A stretch of DNA of 64,000 nucleotides, taken from contig JAIXWG010000063.1 of assembly GCA_027482245.1 (NCBI GenBank), positions 57,083 to 121,082 on the forward strand, read 5' to 3'. Positions 33,448-42,087 of this stretch are shown one piece after another. The notes under the pieces are model-generated. The model did no database searches. It was given only the letters and a program-made list of their open reading frames with translations, and was not told the origin of the DNA. Each line of letters starts with the position of its first letter. Within the stretch, counting starts at the first letter, position 1. A program made the position numbers and the translations under genes. The stretch is from Acetobacteraceae bacterium. Lineage in GTDB: Bacteria > Pseudomonadota > Alphaproteobacteria > Acetobacterales > Acetobacteraceae.

Positions 33448-35268
33448 TCAGCGCGGTGTTAGCATGGCCGCCACGGCCTGGGTGTCCTGGAACTGCGGGA
33501 ACCGACCCGTGGCCAGCGCATCGAGGCTGGGCGACGGCAGCCCGAGACGCGCCGCGTAGATCCAGGAATAGGCGAGCACGCGCTGCACGAATTGCCGCGT
33601 CTCCCCCACCGGGATGCTCTCGATGAACAGGAAGGGGTCGTCCCGGTGCCGGATCGCCGGCAGCCAGCGGCCGAGATTGCCCGGCCCGGCATTGTAGGAG
33701 GCCAGCAGCCGGATCAGGTCGCCATTCACGTTCTCGCTGCGCGCGAGGTAGTGGACGTAGCGCTGCCCGACCTCCAGCGAGAAGCCGGGGTCATGGAGGC
33801 GGGAGACGTTGGACCCCCGCAGGCTGCTGTCGCCGGTCACGTAGCTGGCCGTCGCCGGCATGATCTGCAGCAGGCCGCGCGCCCCGGCCGGTGAGACCGC
33901 GCGCGGGTCGAAATTCGATTCCTGCCGCGCCAGCGCGTAGAGCAGCGCGGGGTCGACGCGGAAGCCCAGCATCGGCTCCAGCCGCGGCAGCGGGAAGCGC
34001 GCGAAGTCGCGCGGCCTGCCATCCGCGGTCTGGGACAGGGCGGCCAGCTGCGCCGCCAGATCGGTCATGCCCGCTTGCGACGCCAGCAGCAGCATGGCCC
34101 GCAGCACGCCCGCATTGCCCTGCACCCGGGGCCAGAGGGCGCGCATCTCGGCTTCCGCCCGCTCCCGCTGCCCGATCTGCAGCAAAGCGAGCGCCCGCCA
34201 GCCCGCGGCCGATTCGGCGACGGCCGCGGCCTCGCCCTCACCGGCGATCTCCCGTTCCCAGGCGAAGCCCATGGGCAGGCCGAGCGCGCGGCGCGCGACC
34301 ATGCCGTAGAAGGTCCGCGGTTCCTGCGCCGCCTGCATCATCCAGGGGACATAGGCCTGGGGCCGCCGCGCCCGGACCGCGGCGCGCGCCGTCCAGAAGG
34401 CGGCGCCGGCGCGGATGGCAGGCGACGCGATCTCCGACCGCGCGGCGTGTTCCAGATAGGCCAGCGCGACATCCGGCCGGTCCAGCGCCCAGGCCGCGAG
34501 GCCCGCGATGTAGCCCGGGAATGCCGTGCCGGCGGAGTTGCGCGCGGCGTCGGAGGCGATGCGGAAGGCGTCCTGGTCCCGCCCGGCCTGCAGCAGGGCC
34601 TGCGCGACCTCCGCCCGCAGCAACGCGGCATAGGGGGCATCGACCCGGGCCCGGGCGATGGCGGCCAGCGCGCCGGCATCGTCGCCATTGCCCGCGCGGT
34701 CCCGCACCGTGCGGTCGAGCGCGGCGTTGCGGGTGATGCTGCGGGATGGCGGCTCCCGCTCCTCCGGCACCACCTCGGCGCCATCGGCCAGGACTTCCTG
34801 GGAGGGCGCCGGCGGCAGGGCCATGCCCCGCGGCGCGCGACGCACCAGCATGGCATGGATGCGCGGCGCATCCGGGTGGTCGGCATAGTCCGTCAGCCAG
34901 GCCAGGAGCTCCGGCAAGGGCGGTTCATGCCCGCGCAGCCATCGGTCGGCGAGCACATGGCCGACCAGGCGACGGTCATCCAGCCGCTCGATCTCCCGCA
35001 CCGCCAGCGCATTCTCGCCCCGGGACTGGAGCTCGAATATGCGTCGGAGGCGCGTCGCATCGGACGGCGCTAGGGGTTGCGGGAACCCGGCGACCCCGCC
35101 CTGCACCGCAGGACGTGGGACGCTCATGGCGGTCTGGTCGGCCCGTTGCCCGAAGGCGGGGACCTGAGCCCCCGCGATCATCGTCGCCCCGACCAGGGCC
35201 GCCATCACGAGGGAGCGTGACGCGGAAGCTGGGCGGCGGCGCAGGGCCATGGGGCAGATCGCTTGCAT
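33448..35268 (-). CDS. slt: Soluble lytic murein transglycosylase
   Basis: A 606-residue periplasmic enzyme that cleaves peptidoglycan with formation of 1,6-anhydromuramic acid. A signal sequence (SLVMAALVGATMIAGAQVPAFGQ) is followed by a long helical superhelix domain (about 60-420) and the catalytic lysozyme-like domain near the C-terminus. The catalytic glutamate is in LYALARQESNFDPRAVSP, followed by GARGLLQIMPATA and LLASYNAGPGN. The length fits Slt70-type enzymes. The promoter should lie in 35269-35404, which includes the palindrome TCTCA-N5-TGAGA at 35327-35341. Confidence 0.93.
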   Translation of the reverse strand: MQAICPMALRRRPASASRSLVMAALVGATMIAGAQVPAFGQRADQTAMSVPRPAVQGGVAGFPQPLAPSDATRLRRIFELQSRGENALAVREIERLDDRRLVGHVLADRWLRGHEPPLPELLAWLTDYADHPDAPRIHAMLVRRAPRGMALPPAPSQEVLADGAEVVPEEREPPSRSITRNAALDRTVRDRAGNGDDAGALAAIARARVDAPYAALLRAEVAQALLQAGRDQDAFRIASDAARNSAGTAFPGYIAGLAAWALDRPDVALAYLEHAARSEIASPAIRAGAAFWTARAAVRARRPQAYVPWMMQAAQEPRTFYGMVARRALGLPMGFAWEREIAGEGEAAAVAESAAGWRALALLQIGQRERAEAEMRALWPRVQGNAGVLRAMLLLASQAGMTDLAAQLAALSQTADGRPRDFARFPLPRLEPMLGFRVDPALLYALARQESNFDPRAVSPAGARGLLQIMPATASYVTGDSSLRGSNVSRLHDPGFSLEVGQRYVHYLARSENVNGDLIRLLASYNAGPGNLGRWLPAIRHRDDPFLFIESIPVGETRQFVQRVLAYSWIYAARLGLPSPSLDALATGRFPQFQDTQAVAAMLTPR

Positions 35269-35404
35269 GGCCCGGAACCCCTAGACGCCACCAAAAGGGG
35301 CTGGCAACCCCCGAATCCGGAACGATTCTCACATATTGAGACGACCGTTCATGGAATCAGCCGGTTACGGGCGATTCTTGCAGCGCTTTTTCTGTTGGAA
35401 ATCG

Positions 35405-36223
35405 TCACCGCGGCGCGGCATCACCATCAAGTGTCCGTCGCAGCAGCAGCAGGTCGGACCAGGCCTCCCGCTTGGCGGAGGGGGTGCGGAGCAGGTAGGC
35501 GGGGTGCAGCGTGGCCAGCGCGGGCAGCGGGCCGGAGGGCGTTTCCACCTGGTGCCAGCGGCCGCGGAGCCGCGTGATCCCGTCCTTCGACCGCAGCAGC
35601 GCCTTGGCGGAGACGCCGCCCAGCAGCACCAGGTGGCGCGGGCGGACCAGCTCGATGTGCCGCATCAGGAAGGGCAGGAAGAGCGTGATCTCGGCATCGG
35701 TCGGCGTGCGGTTGCCCGGCGGCCGCCAGGGCAGGATGTTGGTCAGGTAGAAGTTCTTCGTCCGGTCAAGCCCGATGCTGGCCAGCATCCGGTCCAGCAG
35801 CTGGCCGGAGACGCCGACGAAGGGGCGGCCAAGCCGGTCCTCATCGGCGCCAGGCGCCTCGCCCACCATCATCAGGCCGGATTCCGCCACCCCGTCGCTG
35901 AAGACCAGGTTGGTGGCGGTGTCGCGCAGCGGGCTGTCGGCCTCCGCGATCGCGGATTTCAGCGCGGCCAGGTCCTGCGCGGCGGCGGCGAGGGCGGCGG
36001 CCGCGGCGGCGGGGGGCGGCACCAGCGGCAGCACGGCGCGCGCGGCGGGCCTCGCGGCCGGGGCGGCCAAGGCGGGGGCGGCCAGGGTGGGCGGCGGCGC
36101 TTCGGGGACGGGCGCGCGCGCGGCGAAGCGATCGACCGGCGCGTCTTCCAGCGCCTCGTCCACCCCCCATTCCAGCTGCAGCCGCAGCGCGGCCAGCAGC
36201 TCCTCGCGATATCCTGCCTCCAT
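35405..36223 (-). CDS. Uracil-DNA glycosylase, family 4-like without cysteines
   Basis: A 272-residue DNA-repair glycosylase removing uracil. The catalytic block is MMVGEAPGADEDRLGRPFVGVSG, the second TNILPWRPPGNRTPTDAE, and the C-terminal loop ATLHPAYLLRTP. Family 4 enzymes normally bind a 4Fe-4S cluster with four cysteines; this protein has no cysteine at all (the usual KCRPPGN is PWRPPGN). A low-complexity Ala/Pro linker covers about residues 38-85. I chose the ATG at 36223, giving a normal helix EELLAALRLQLEWG. The function is well supported, the cluster loss is notable. Confidence 0.85.
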   Translation of the reverse strand: MEAGYREELLAALRLQLEWGVDEALEDAPVDRFAARAPVPEAPPPTLAAPALAAPAARPAARAVLPLVPPPAAAAAALAAAAQDLAALKSAIAEADSPLRDTATNLVFSDGVAESGLMMVGEAPGADEDRLGRPFVGVSGQLLDRMLASIGLDRTKNFYLTNILPWRPPGNRTPTDAEITLFLPFLMRHIELVRPRHLVLLGGVSAKALLRSKDGITRLRGRWHQVETPSGPLPALATLHPAYLLRTPSAKREAWSDLLLLRRTLDGDAAPR

Positions 36224-36350
36224 GGCGGTGATATCGGCGCGCGGCGGGGTTCCGCGCAATGGCCTGCGACGCTATCTGCGAAGGGAGGCCGCTTAGCCGA
36301 GCCAAGCCAAGCCACCCAACAGGCATCGATACGCCGGAAGGAACAGCGGA

Positions 36351-37997
36351 ATGAGCGGGGATACCGAGCAGCGCGAAGCGATGGAGTTCGATGTGCTGGT
36401 GGTGGGCGGTGGCCCCGCCGGCCTCGCCGCCGCCATCCGCCTGAAGCAGCTGAGCCCGGACACCACCGTCTGCGTCGTGGAGAAGGGCGGCGAGATCGGC
36501 GCGCACATCCTCTCCGGCGCCGTGCTGGAACCCCGCGCGCTGGACGAGCTGATCCCGGACTGGCGCGACGACCCGCCCGCCATGGCGACCGCCGTCACCG
36601 ATGACCGCTTCATGCTGCTGACGGAGACGAAGGCCTTCAAGCTGCCGACGCCGCCGCAGATGCACAACGAGGGCAACTACGTCGTCAGCCTCGGCAATGT
36701 CTGCCGCTGGCTCGGCGCCAGGGCGGAAGCGCTGGGCGTCGAGATCTATCCGGGCTTCGCGGCGTCCGAGACGATCATCGAGGACGGGCAGGTCCGCGGC
36801 GTCGTCGCCGGCGTGATGGGCATCCAGCGCGACGGCACCAAGGGCCCGAACTACCAGCCCGGCATGGAGCTTCGCGCCACCTACACCGTCTTCGCGGAGG
36901 GCTGCCGCGGCAGCCTCACCAAGACGCTGTTCGAGACCTTCAACCTCCGCGCCGGCGTGGCGCCGCAGACCTTCGCGCTGGGCATGAAGGAGCTGTGGGA
37001 GATCCCGAAGGAGAAGCACACCCCGGGCCTGGTCTGGCACTCCACCGGCTGGCCGCTGCCGTCGGACACCTATGGCGGGTCCTGGCTCTACATGCTGGGC
37101 GACAACCTGGTCAGCATCGGCTTCGTCATCGGGCTCGACTACCCGAACCCCTGGCTCTCCCCCTTCGACGAGTTCCAGCGCTTCAAGACCCACCCGGCGG
37201 TGCGCGGCTTCCTGGAGGGCGGCAAGCGCATCAGCTACGGCGCCCGTGCGCTGAACGAGGGCGGCATCCAGGCCATCCCGAAGCTGGTCTTCCCCGGCGG
37301 CATGCTGGCCGGCGACACGGCGGGCTTCCTCAACGTGCCGAAGATCAAGGGCACGCATACCTCCATGAAGTCCGGCATGGTGGCGGCGGAGGCGATCGCC
37401 GCCGCGCTGGCGGGCGACCGCCCGGCGGTGCTGGACAGCTACGAGGCCGGCATCAAGGCCAGCTGGGTGTGGGAGGAGCTGCAGGGCGTCCGCAACATCC
37501 GCCCGGGCTTCGCGAAGTACGGCTTCTGGGGCGGCATGGCGGCGGCGGCGCTCGACACCTACGTCTTCCGCGGCAAGGCGCCCTGGACCTGGGGCCATCA
37601 TGCGGACCACGAGACGCTGAAGCCCGCGGCCGAGGCGACGAAGATCGTCTATCCCAAGCCCGATGGCGTGCTGAGCTTCGACCGCCTCTCCTCCGTGTTC
37701 CTGTCGAACACGAACCATGAGGAGGACCAGCCCGCCCATCTGGTGCTGCGCGATCCCGGCCGCTGGAAGGGCACGAACTGGGACAAGTTCCGCAGCCCCG
37801 AAAGCCGATACTGCCCCGCCGCGGTCTATGAGGCCGTGGGCAGCGAGGCCGGCAACGCGGAAGGCGAGATGCACCTGGTGATCAACGCCCAGAACTGCGT
37901 CCACTGCAAAACCTGCGACATCAAGGACCCGACGCAGAACATCGACTGGAAGACGCCGGAGGGTGGCGGCGGGCCGAACTACATCGGGGGGATGTAG
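36351..37997 (+). CDS. Electron transfer flavoprotein-ubiquinone oxidoreductase
   Basis: A 548-residue membrane-associated flavo-iron-sulfur enzyme that passes electrons from ETF (fatty and amino acid oxidation) to ubiquinone. FAD binding: VLVVGGGPAGLAAAIRL near residue 13. The 4Fe-4S cluster cysteines are in RYCPAAVYE and CVHCKTCDIKDP close to the end. GTHTSMKSGMVAAEAIA is the second conserved FAD segment. Length and ending (GGGPNYIGGM) are standard. A near-copy of its last 36 bases recurs 79 bases downstream. Confidence 0.95.
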   Translation: MSGDTEQREAMEFDVLVVGGGPAGLAAAIRLKQLSPDTTVCVVEKGGEIGAHILSGAVLEPRALDELIPDWRDDPPAMATAVTDDRFMLLTETKAFKLPTPPQMHNEGNYVVSLGNVCRWLGARAEALGVEIYPGFAASETIIEDGQVRGVVAGVMGIQRDGTKGPNYQPGMELRATYTVFAEGCRGSLTKTLFETFNLRAGVAPQTFALGMKELWEIPKEKHTPGLVWHSTGWPLPSDTYGGSWLYMLGDNLVSIGFVIGLDYPNPWLSPFDEFQRFKTHPAVRGFLEGGKRISYGARALNEGGIQAIPKLVFPGGMLAGDTAGFLNVPKIKGTHTSMKSGMVAAEAIAAALAGDRPAVLDSYEAGIKASWVWEELQGVRNIRPGFAKYGFWGGMAAAALDTYVFRGKAPWTWGHHADHETLKPAAEATKIVYPKPDGVLSFDRLSSVFLSNTNHEEDQPAHLVLRDPGRWKGTNWDKFRSPESRYCPAAVYEAVGSEAGNAEGEMHLVINAQNCVHCKTCDIKDPTQNIDWKTPEGGGGPNYIGGM

Positions 37998-38040
37998 GGC
38001 AACCACAGACCGCCGCCGCCCGACCACCTCGGAACACCCG

Positions 38041-38076
38041 GGCGGCGGCGGGCCGAACACCATCGGGGGGATGTAG
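38041..38076 (+). repeat. Near-copy of the last 36 bases of the ETF-QO gene
   Basis: Bases 38041-38076 match 37962-37997, the end of the ETF-QO gene with its TAG stop, at 33 of 36 positions (encoded ends GGGGPNYIGGM and GGGGPNTIGGM). The copy is not part of any gene. The 43 bases between the two copies and the following palindromic repeat at 38089 suggest a local duplication or insertion scar. Confidence 0.85.
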
Positions 38077-38088
38077 CGGGGGCAGTTT

Positions 38089-38186
38089 CCCCCACCCCGA
38101 CCCTCCCCCGCAAGCGCGGGGGAGGGGGCGCGAATGGCGCTGGCTGCTCCCTCCCCCGCGCTTGCGGGGGAGGGTCGGGGTGGGGG
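38089..38186. repeat. GC-rich long palindrome, paired form
   Basis: Third copy of the family at 2485-2534 and 9009-9098, again as two mirror-image elements with full outer arms and 11-base inner arms, with AAGC and GCTT loops; the spacer here (about 22 bases) differs from the one at 9 kb. It follows the ETF-QO gene and its duplicated tail. Confidence 0.9.
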
Positions 38187-38324
38187 CTTCACCAGCTGCC
38201 CCACCAACCCCCGATTGCACCGCTCGCCCACAAGGCGAGCCGCCTCTCACGCCTTCGTCGCCATATCGTCCGGCCTGCCCGCGCGACGGTTGCCCACGGC
38301 CTCGTGAGCCCATATCACGCCGCC

Positions 38325-39863
38325 ATGCGTGGCCTGATCCGACCCTTCCTGGACCGTCCGGCCCTCACCGGCATCGCCCTCGGCGCGCTCGTCGTGCTCG
38401 GCATCATCGCGGACCTGCTGCAGCCCGCCCTGCCCGCCACCGCCATCCTCGCGGCGCTTGCCGCCATCGGGCTCGCCGCCGGGGTCGGCCTGGCGCGTGC
38501 GAAGCGGGAGGCCGCCTGGCCGCACGGCATCATGGCGACGGCCGCGCTGCTGCTGGCGGGGTTCCTGCTGCTGATCGGCCTGCAATACGCGGCGGGAGTC
38601 GAGCGCGGCGTGCTCGGCAGCCTCTCCGCCAGCATCGCCGCCCGGCAGGATCGCTGGTTCGGGGAGCCGCGCCACGACGTCGCCGCGCTGGAACAGCTGC
38701 GCGCCGCGCTGGACCAGGCGGAGCCCGCGCTGCGCCCGCGCCCGGCCTCGGCGGATGAGTTCCTCTACAACGCCATCCTGCTGCGGACGCGCGACGAACC
38801 CGTCATGGCCGCCCGCGCCCTGGCCGAATCGATCCGCCGCGCCGCCGACCCGCGCCCCGATGCGCTGCTGCTGCATGACGGGCTGATGGCGACCGGCCTG
38901 CCCGCAGTGCGGGAAGCGCTGTCCCCCCTGCCCGCCAACCTGCCCGCCGCCTTCCGCGACCATGTGGAGGCGATGGCCCTTCCGGAAGGGGCGGAGCGCA
39001 TCACCGCCCTGACCCGCCTGGTGGAACAGGATCCGGAGGCGCTGCTGGCCACCGCCGCGCTGGCCCGCTCCCTCATCGCCGCGTCCCTCCCCCAGGGGCC
39101 GACGGTCGCGACGGCGGGGCGGATCGCGACCCTGATCTCGGCCTTCGAGGATGAGGACCGCCTGCCCGCCTTCGCCGCGCGCTTCCTGCACCAGGCCGCG
39201 GTCGCGCGGCTGCAGGAGGAGATGCTGGGCCTGGCCTGGACGCGGGACGTGGCGCAGCGCCGCCTGACCATCACCGCCCTCGCGCCCCCGCCCGGCCAGC
39301 CCAACCAGCCCATCCTGCTGCGTGTCGTGGCGCCGGAGCCCGCGACCTCCGTCCAGTTCGTCCGCGGCACGGATGCCGAGGGCACGGTCTGGGCCGAGGT
39401 GGCGCAGCGCGCCGGCGAACCGGCGCCGACGCTCCGCATCAACCGCCCCTGGCGGGTGCAGCCCATGCGCTTCCGCTACATCGACCGGGACGGGGTGATG
39501 GCGCCGGAGGTGTCGGTGACCTTCGACCCCGCCCAGGCCATCCGCGACCAGGCGCAGCGCACGCTGCAGCGCCAGGGCACCTTCGCGAACTACGCGCCAG
39601 GTCGGCTCGCCGGCGGGCGGCTCAACAACTTCGCCGTTGCCGGGCATCTGCGCGCCGGGCTGATCGCCATCGAATGGGCGACGGACGTGGAACGCCGCCC
39701 CCGCGTGGTGCCGGTGAACGTGCCGGATGAGGTGATCCTGGCCGGCGACCCGCCCCGCGCGGTGGTGGAGATGGCCGCGCCGCCCAATGCGCGCTCCGTG
39801 ATCCTGGTCGCCGTCTTCGCCGATGGCACGAGGTCCAACCCGCTGGAACTGCCGATCCGCTGA
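38325..39863 (+). CDS. Membrane-anchored protein of unknown function
   Basis: A 512-residue protein not assigned to a family. Three hydrophobic helices lie in the first 90 residues (LTGIALGALVVLGIIADLL, AILAALAAIGLAAGVGLA and GIMATAALLLAGFLLLIGLQYAAG). The long remainder has no membrane segments; its middle is helical (repeat-like LARSLIAASLPQ), and its end is beta-rich (VSVTFDP, RPRVVPVNVPDEVILAGD). No catalytic motif is seen. The ATG at 38325 is preferred; a GTG 21 bases earlier is possible. It stands alone between the repeat and the heme-binding-like gene. Confidence 0.7.
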   Translation: MRGLIRPFLDRPALTGIALGALVVLGIIADLLQPALPATAILAALAAIGLAAGVGLARAKREAAWPHGIMATAALLLAGFLLLIGLQYAAGVERGVLGSLSASIAARQDRWFGEPRHDVAALEQLRAALDQAEPALRPRPASADEFLYNAILLRTRDEPVMAARALAESIRRAADPRPDALLLHDGLMATGLPAVREALSPLPANLPAAFRDHVEAMALPEGAERITALTRLVEQDPEALLATAALARSLIAASLPQGPTVATAGRIATLISAFEDEDRLPAFAARFLHQAAVARLQEEMLGLAWTRDVAQRRLTITALAPPPGQPNQPILLRVVAPEPATSVQFVRGTDAEGTVWAEVAQRAGEPAPTLRINRPWRVQPMRFRYIDRDGVMAPEVSVTFDPAQAIRDQAQRTLQRQGTFANYAPGRLAGGRLNNFAVAGHLRAGLIAIEWATDVERRPRVVPVNVPDEVILAGDPPRAVVEMAAPPNARSVILVAVFADGTRSNPLELPIR

Positions 39864-39928
39864 CCGGCGGGTGGCTTCACGGCGCGGCCGCGGCAGGGCA
39901 GACAGCCCCATCACCGGAGAACACACGC

Positions 39929-40396
39929 ATGAGCAACGCCGCCCCCGCCGGGTTCCAGCACGGCATCACCGCCGCCGCCGCCCGCACCATCCTCGACGCC
40001 ACCCTCGCGAAGGGGCGGGAACTCGGCCTCGCGCCGCTGACCGTCGTGGTGCTGGATGCCGGCGGCCACCTGAAGGCCGTGATGCGGGAGGATGGGTGCA
40101 GCCTGCTCCGCCCCGACATCGCCTGGGGCAAGGCCTTCGGCGCCATGGCGCTGGGCTTCGGGTCGCGTGAGCTGGCGCGCCGCTCCACCGCCATGCCGGG
40201 CTTCATGAACGCGCTGTCCGACCTGGCCGGCGGCCGCGCCGTGCCGGTGCCGGGCGGCGTGCTGGTGCGCGGTGCCGATGGTGCGGTGCTGGGCGCCGTC
40301 GGCGTCTCCGGCGATGCCTCCGACAAGGACGAGGTCTGCGCCGTGGCCGGCATCACCGCCGCCGGCCTGACCGCCGATACGGGCGACGCCGCCTGA
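39929..40396 (+). CDS. GlcG/HbpS family heme-binding-like protein
   Basis: A 155-residue protein of the GlcG/HbpS (DUF336) family. It has ITAAAARTILDATLAKGRELGLAPLTVVVLDAGGHLKAVMRED and the glycine-rich GGVLVRGADGAVLGAVGVSGDASDKDEVCAVAGI. Family members bind heme or act as accessory proteins in catabolic operons; the exact role is unclear. There is no signal peptide. A strong bidirectional hairpin follows. Confidence 0.85.
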   Translation: MSNAAPAGFQHGITAAAARTILDATLAKGRELGLAPLTVVVLDAGGHLKAVMREDGCSLLRPDIAWGKAFGAMALGFGSRELARRSTAMPGFMNALSDLAGGRAVPVPGGVLVRGADGAVLGAVGVSGDASDKDEVCAVAGITAAGLTADTGDAA

Positions 40397-40405
40397 GGCC
40401 CATCC

Positions 40406-40435
40406 CCCCGGACCGGCCGCAGGGCCGGTCCGGGG
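40406..40435. terminator. Strong hairpin between convergent genes
   Basis: Perfect 13-base stem (CCCCGGACCGGCC) with loop GCAG, placed between the GlcG-like gene and the convergent rhodanese gene. It can work in both directions; only a short TT follows on the plus strand. Confidence 0.65.
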
Positions 40436-40444
40436 TTCCGCCAC

Positions 40445-40825
40445 TCACCCCGGCTCCACCGCGCCGCCGGCCTCGACCCAGTCCTTGAACCCACCGAGGT
40501 TCCGGACATCGCCGTAGCCCATGTCCTTCAGCGTCCTGCCCACCAGCGCGGAGCGGCCGCCGGAAGCGCAATAGACCAGGATCGTCGCGGCCTGCTTCAG
40601 GGCGGGGTCGTGCATCGGGCTGTCGGGGTCCGCGCGGAACTCCACCAGGCCGCGGCTGACGGCCAGGGCGCCCGCGGCCTTGCCGCTCGCCTTCACTTCC
40701 GCGGCATCCCGCACGTCCAGCAGCAGCACGCCCGGCTGTTCGGCCATCGCCACGGCCTCCGCCGGCGCGATCCGGGGCACGACGGCATTCGCCGCGGCCA
40801 GCATGTCCTTCACCGTCAATGGCAT
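40445..40825 (-). CDS. Rhodanese-like sulfurtransferase
   Basis: A 126-residue single-domain rhodanese. The active-site loop is VYCASGGRSALVG with the catalytic cysteine, preceded by LLLDVRDAAEVKASGK and followed by NLGGFKDWVEAGG. It moves sulfane sulfur and could be tied to the sulfur oxidation encoded at the left of the window, though it is far away. The ATG at 40825 lies after GGAGGAA. Confidence 0.88.
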   Translation of the reverse strand: MPLTVKDMLAAANAVVPRIAPAEAVAMAEQPGVLLLDVRDAAEVKASGKAAGALAVSRGLVEFRADPDSPMHDPALKQAATILVYCASGGRSALVGRTLKDMGYGDVRNLGGFKDWVEAGGAVEPG

Positions 40826-40950
40826 GGCGGTTCCTCCCTGTGTGTGGCGCAAGCCTGCCCCCAGGACGCGCGGCACGGCAAGCCGATGGAGCCCGCCTTG
40901 GTGGAGCCCGTCTTGGTGGAGTCGGGGGCCGTTCCAGTGTAGTTCGCCGC

Positions 40951-42081
40951 GTGCCCCTCCTCGCCCTTGCCTTCCTCGCCTTCATCGGCCTCGGCCTGCC
41001 GGACCCGATGCCGGGCAGCCTCTGGCCCTCGCTCCGGCCGCATTACGGGGTGCCGAACGCGGCGCTCGGCCTGGTGCTGGCGGCGGTGGCCTCCGGCTAT
41101 GTGTTCGCGGGGATGCTGACGGCGCAGATGATCGCGGCGGTGGGCATCGGGGGCGTGCTGGTGGGCAGCCTGGCGGCCACCACCCTGGCCGCGGCGGGGC
41201 AGGCCTTCGCGCCACCCTGGGCCGGCTTCGTGGCGCTGGCCGTGCTGGCGGGCTTCGGCGGCGGGGCCGTCGATTCGGCCATGAACCTCTTCGCCGCCTC
41301 CCGCTTCAAGCCAGGCCACATGAACTGGCTGCACGGCTTCTGGGGCGTCGGTGCGACGATCGGCCCCGCCACCGCCGCCGCGCTGCTGGCCGCGGGCTTC
41401 GGCTGGCAGGCCGGCTATGCCGCCGTGGCGCTGGCGCTCGGCGCCCTGACCCTGCTGTTCCTGGCAACGCGCGGGCGGTGGGAGGACGGTACCCCCCGCC
41501 CCGCCGCCACCCGGGCCAACCCGCTGGCCGTGCTGCGCCATCCCGTGGCGCGGCTGCAGGTCGCGGTCTTCTTCCTCTACACGGGGCTGGAGGCCGGGGC
41601 TGGCCAATGGGCCGCCACCATCATGACGGGCGCCCGCGGCGCGACGCCGGCGGAGGGCGCGATCGCCGCCACCCTGTTCTTCGCCGCCATCACCGGCGGG
41701 CGGCTGGCGCTGGGCTTCGTGCTGGATCGCCTCGGCGCGGATCGCGTGCTGCGGCTGTTCACGCCCGTGGCGCTGCTGGCGCTGCTGGCCTTCGCATCCG
41801 GCATCGCGGACCTGGTGGCGCTGGCGGTCTGCGCGGTGGCGCTGGCGCCGATCTTCCCGACGGTCATGGCCCGCACCCCCACCCGCGTCGGCCCGGCGCT
41901 GGCGGCGCAGGCGGTCGGGCTGCAGGTGGCCGCCGCCACCATCGGCGTCGCCGTCATCCCCGCCGCCCTCGGCCTGGGCGCGGACCTGGCCGGCGGGCCC
42001 TGGGTGGTGCCCTGGCTGCTGGCGGGGCTTGGGGTGGGGCTGACGGCGCTGATCTGGCGGCTGCCGGTCCGGCGCGGCTGA
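40951..42081 (+). CDS. Major facilitator superfamily transporter
   Basis: A 376-residue MFS protein with about eleven or twelve helices. It opens at GTG 40951 directly on helix 1 (PLLALAFLAFIGLGLPDPMPG). Two halves are separated by a loop near RWEDGTPRPAATRANP. The segment DSAMNLFAASRFKPGHMNWLHGFWGVGATIGP resembles the fucose/Bsr-like MFS subgroup. The substrate is unknown. The 5' side has a short tandem repeat (GGAGCCCGCCTTGGT, GGAGCCCGTCTTGGT at about 40887-40916). Confidence 0.85.
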   Translation: MPLLALAFLAFIGLGLPDPMPGSLWPSLRPHYGVPNAALGLVLAAVASGYVFAGMLTAQMIAAVGIGGVLVGSLAATTLAAAGQAFAPPWAGFVALAVLAGFGGGAVDSAMNLFAASRFKPGHMNWLHGFWGVGATIGPATAAALLAAGFGWQAGYAAVALALGALTLLFLATRGRWEDGTPRPAATRANPLAVLRHPVARLQVAVFFLYTGLEAGAGQWAATIMTGARGATPAEGAIAATLFFAAITGGRLALGFVLDRLGADRVLRLFTPVALLALLAFASGIADLVALAVCAVALAPIFPTVMARTPTRVGPALAAQAVGLQVAAATIGVAVIPAALGLGADLAGGPWVVPWLLAGLGVGLTALIWRLPVRRG

Positions 42082-42087
42082 TACCGG

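Noticed and set aside
35841..38231. A 796-codon minus-strand frame opposite the ETF-QO gene
   Set aside because: It runs antisense through a clear ETF-QO gene and through the palindromic repeat.
40887..40921. Short tandem repeat before the MFS gene as a phase-variation switch
   Set aside because: Only two 15-base copies plus a partial one exist, upstream of the start; unit length is a multiple of three and no promoter element is evident.
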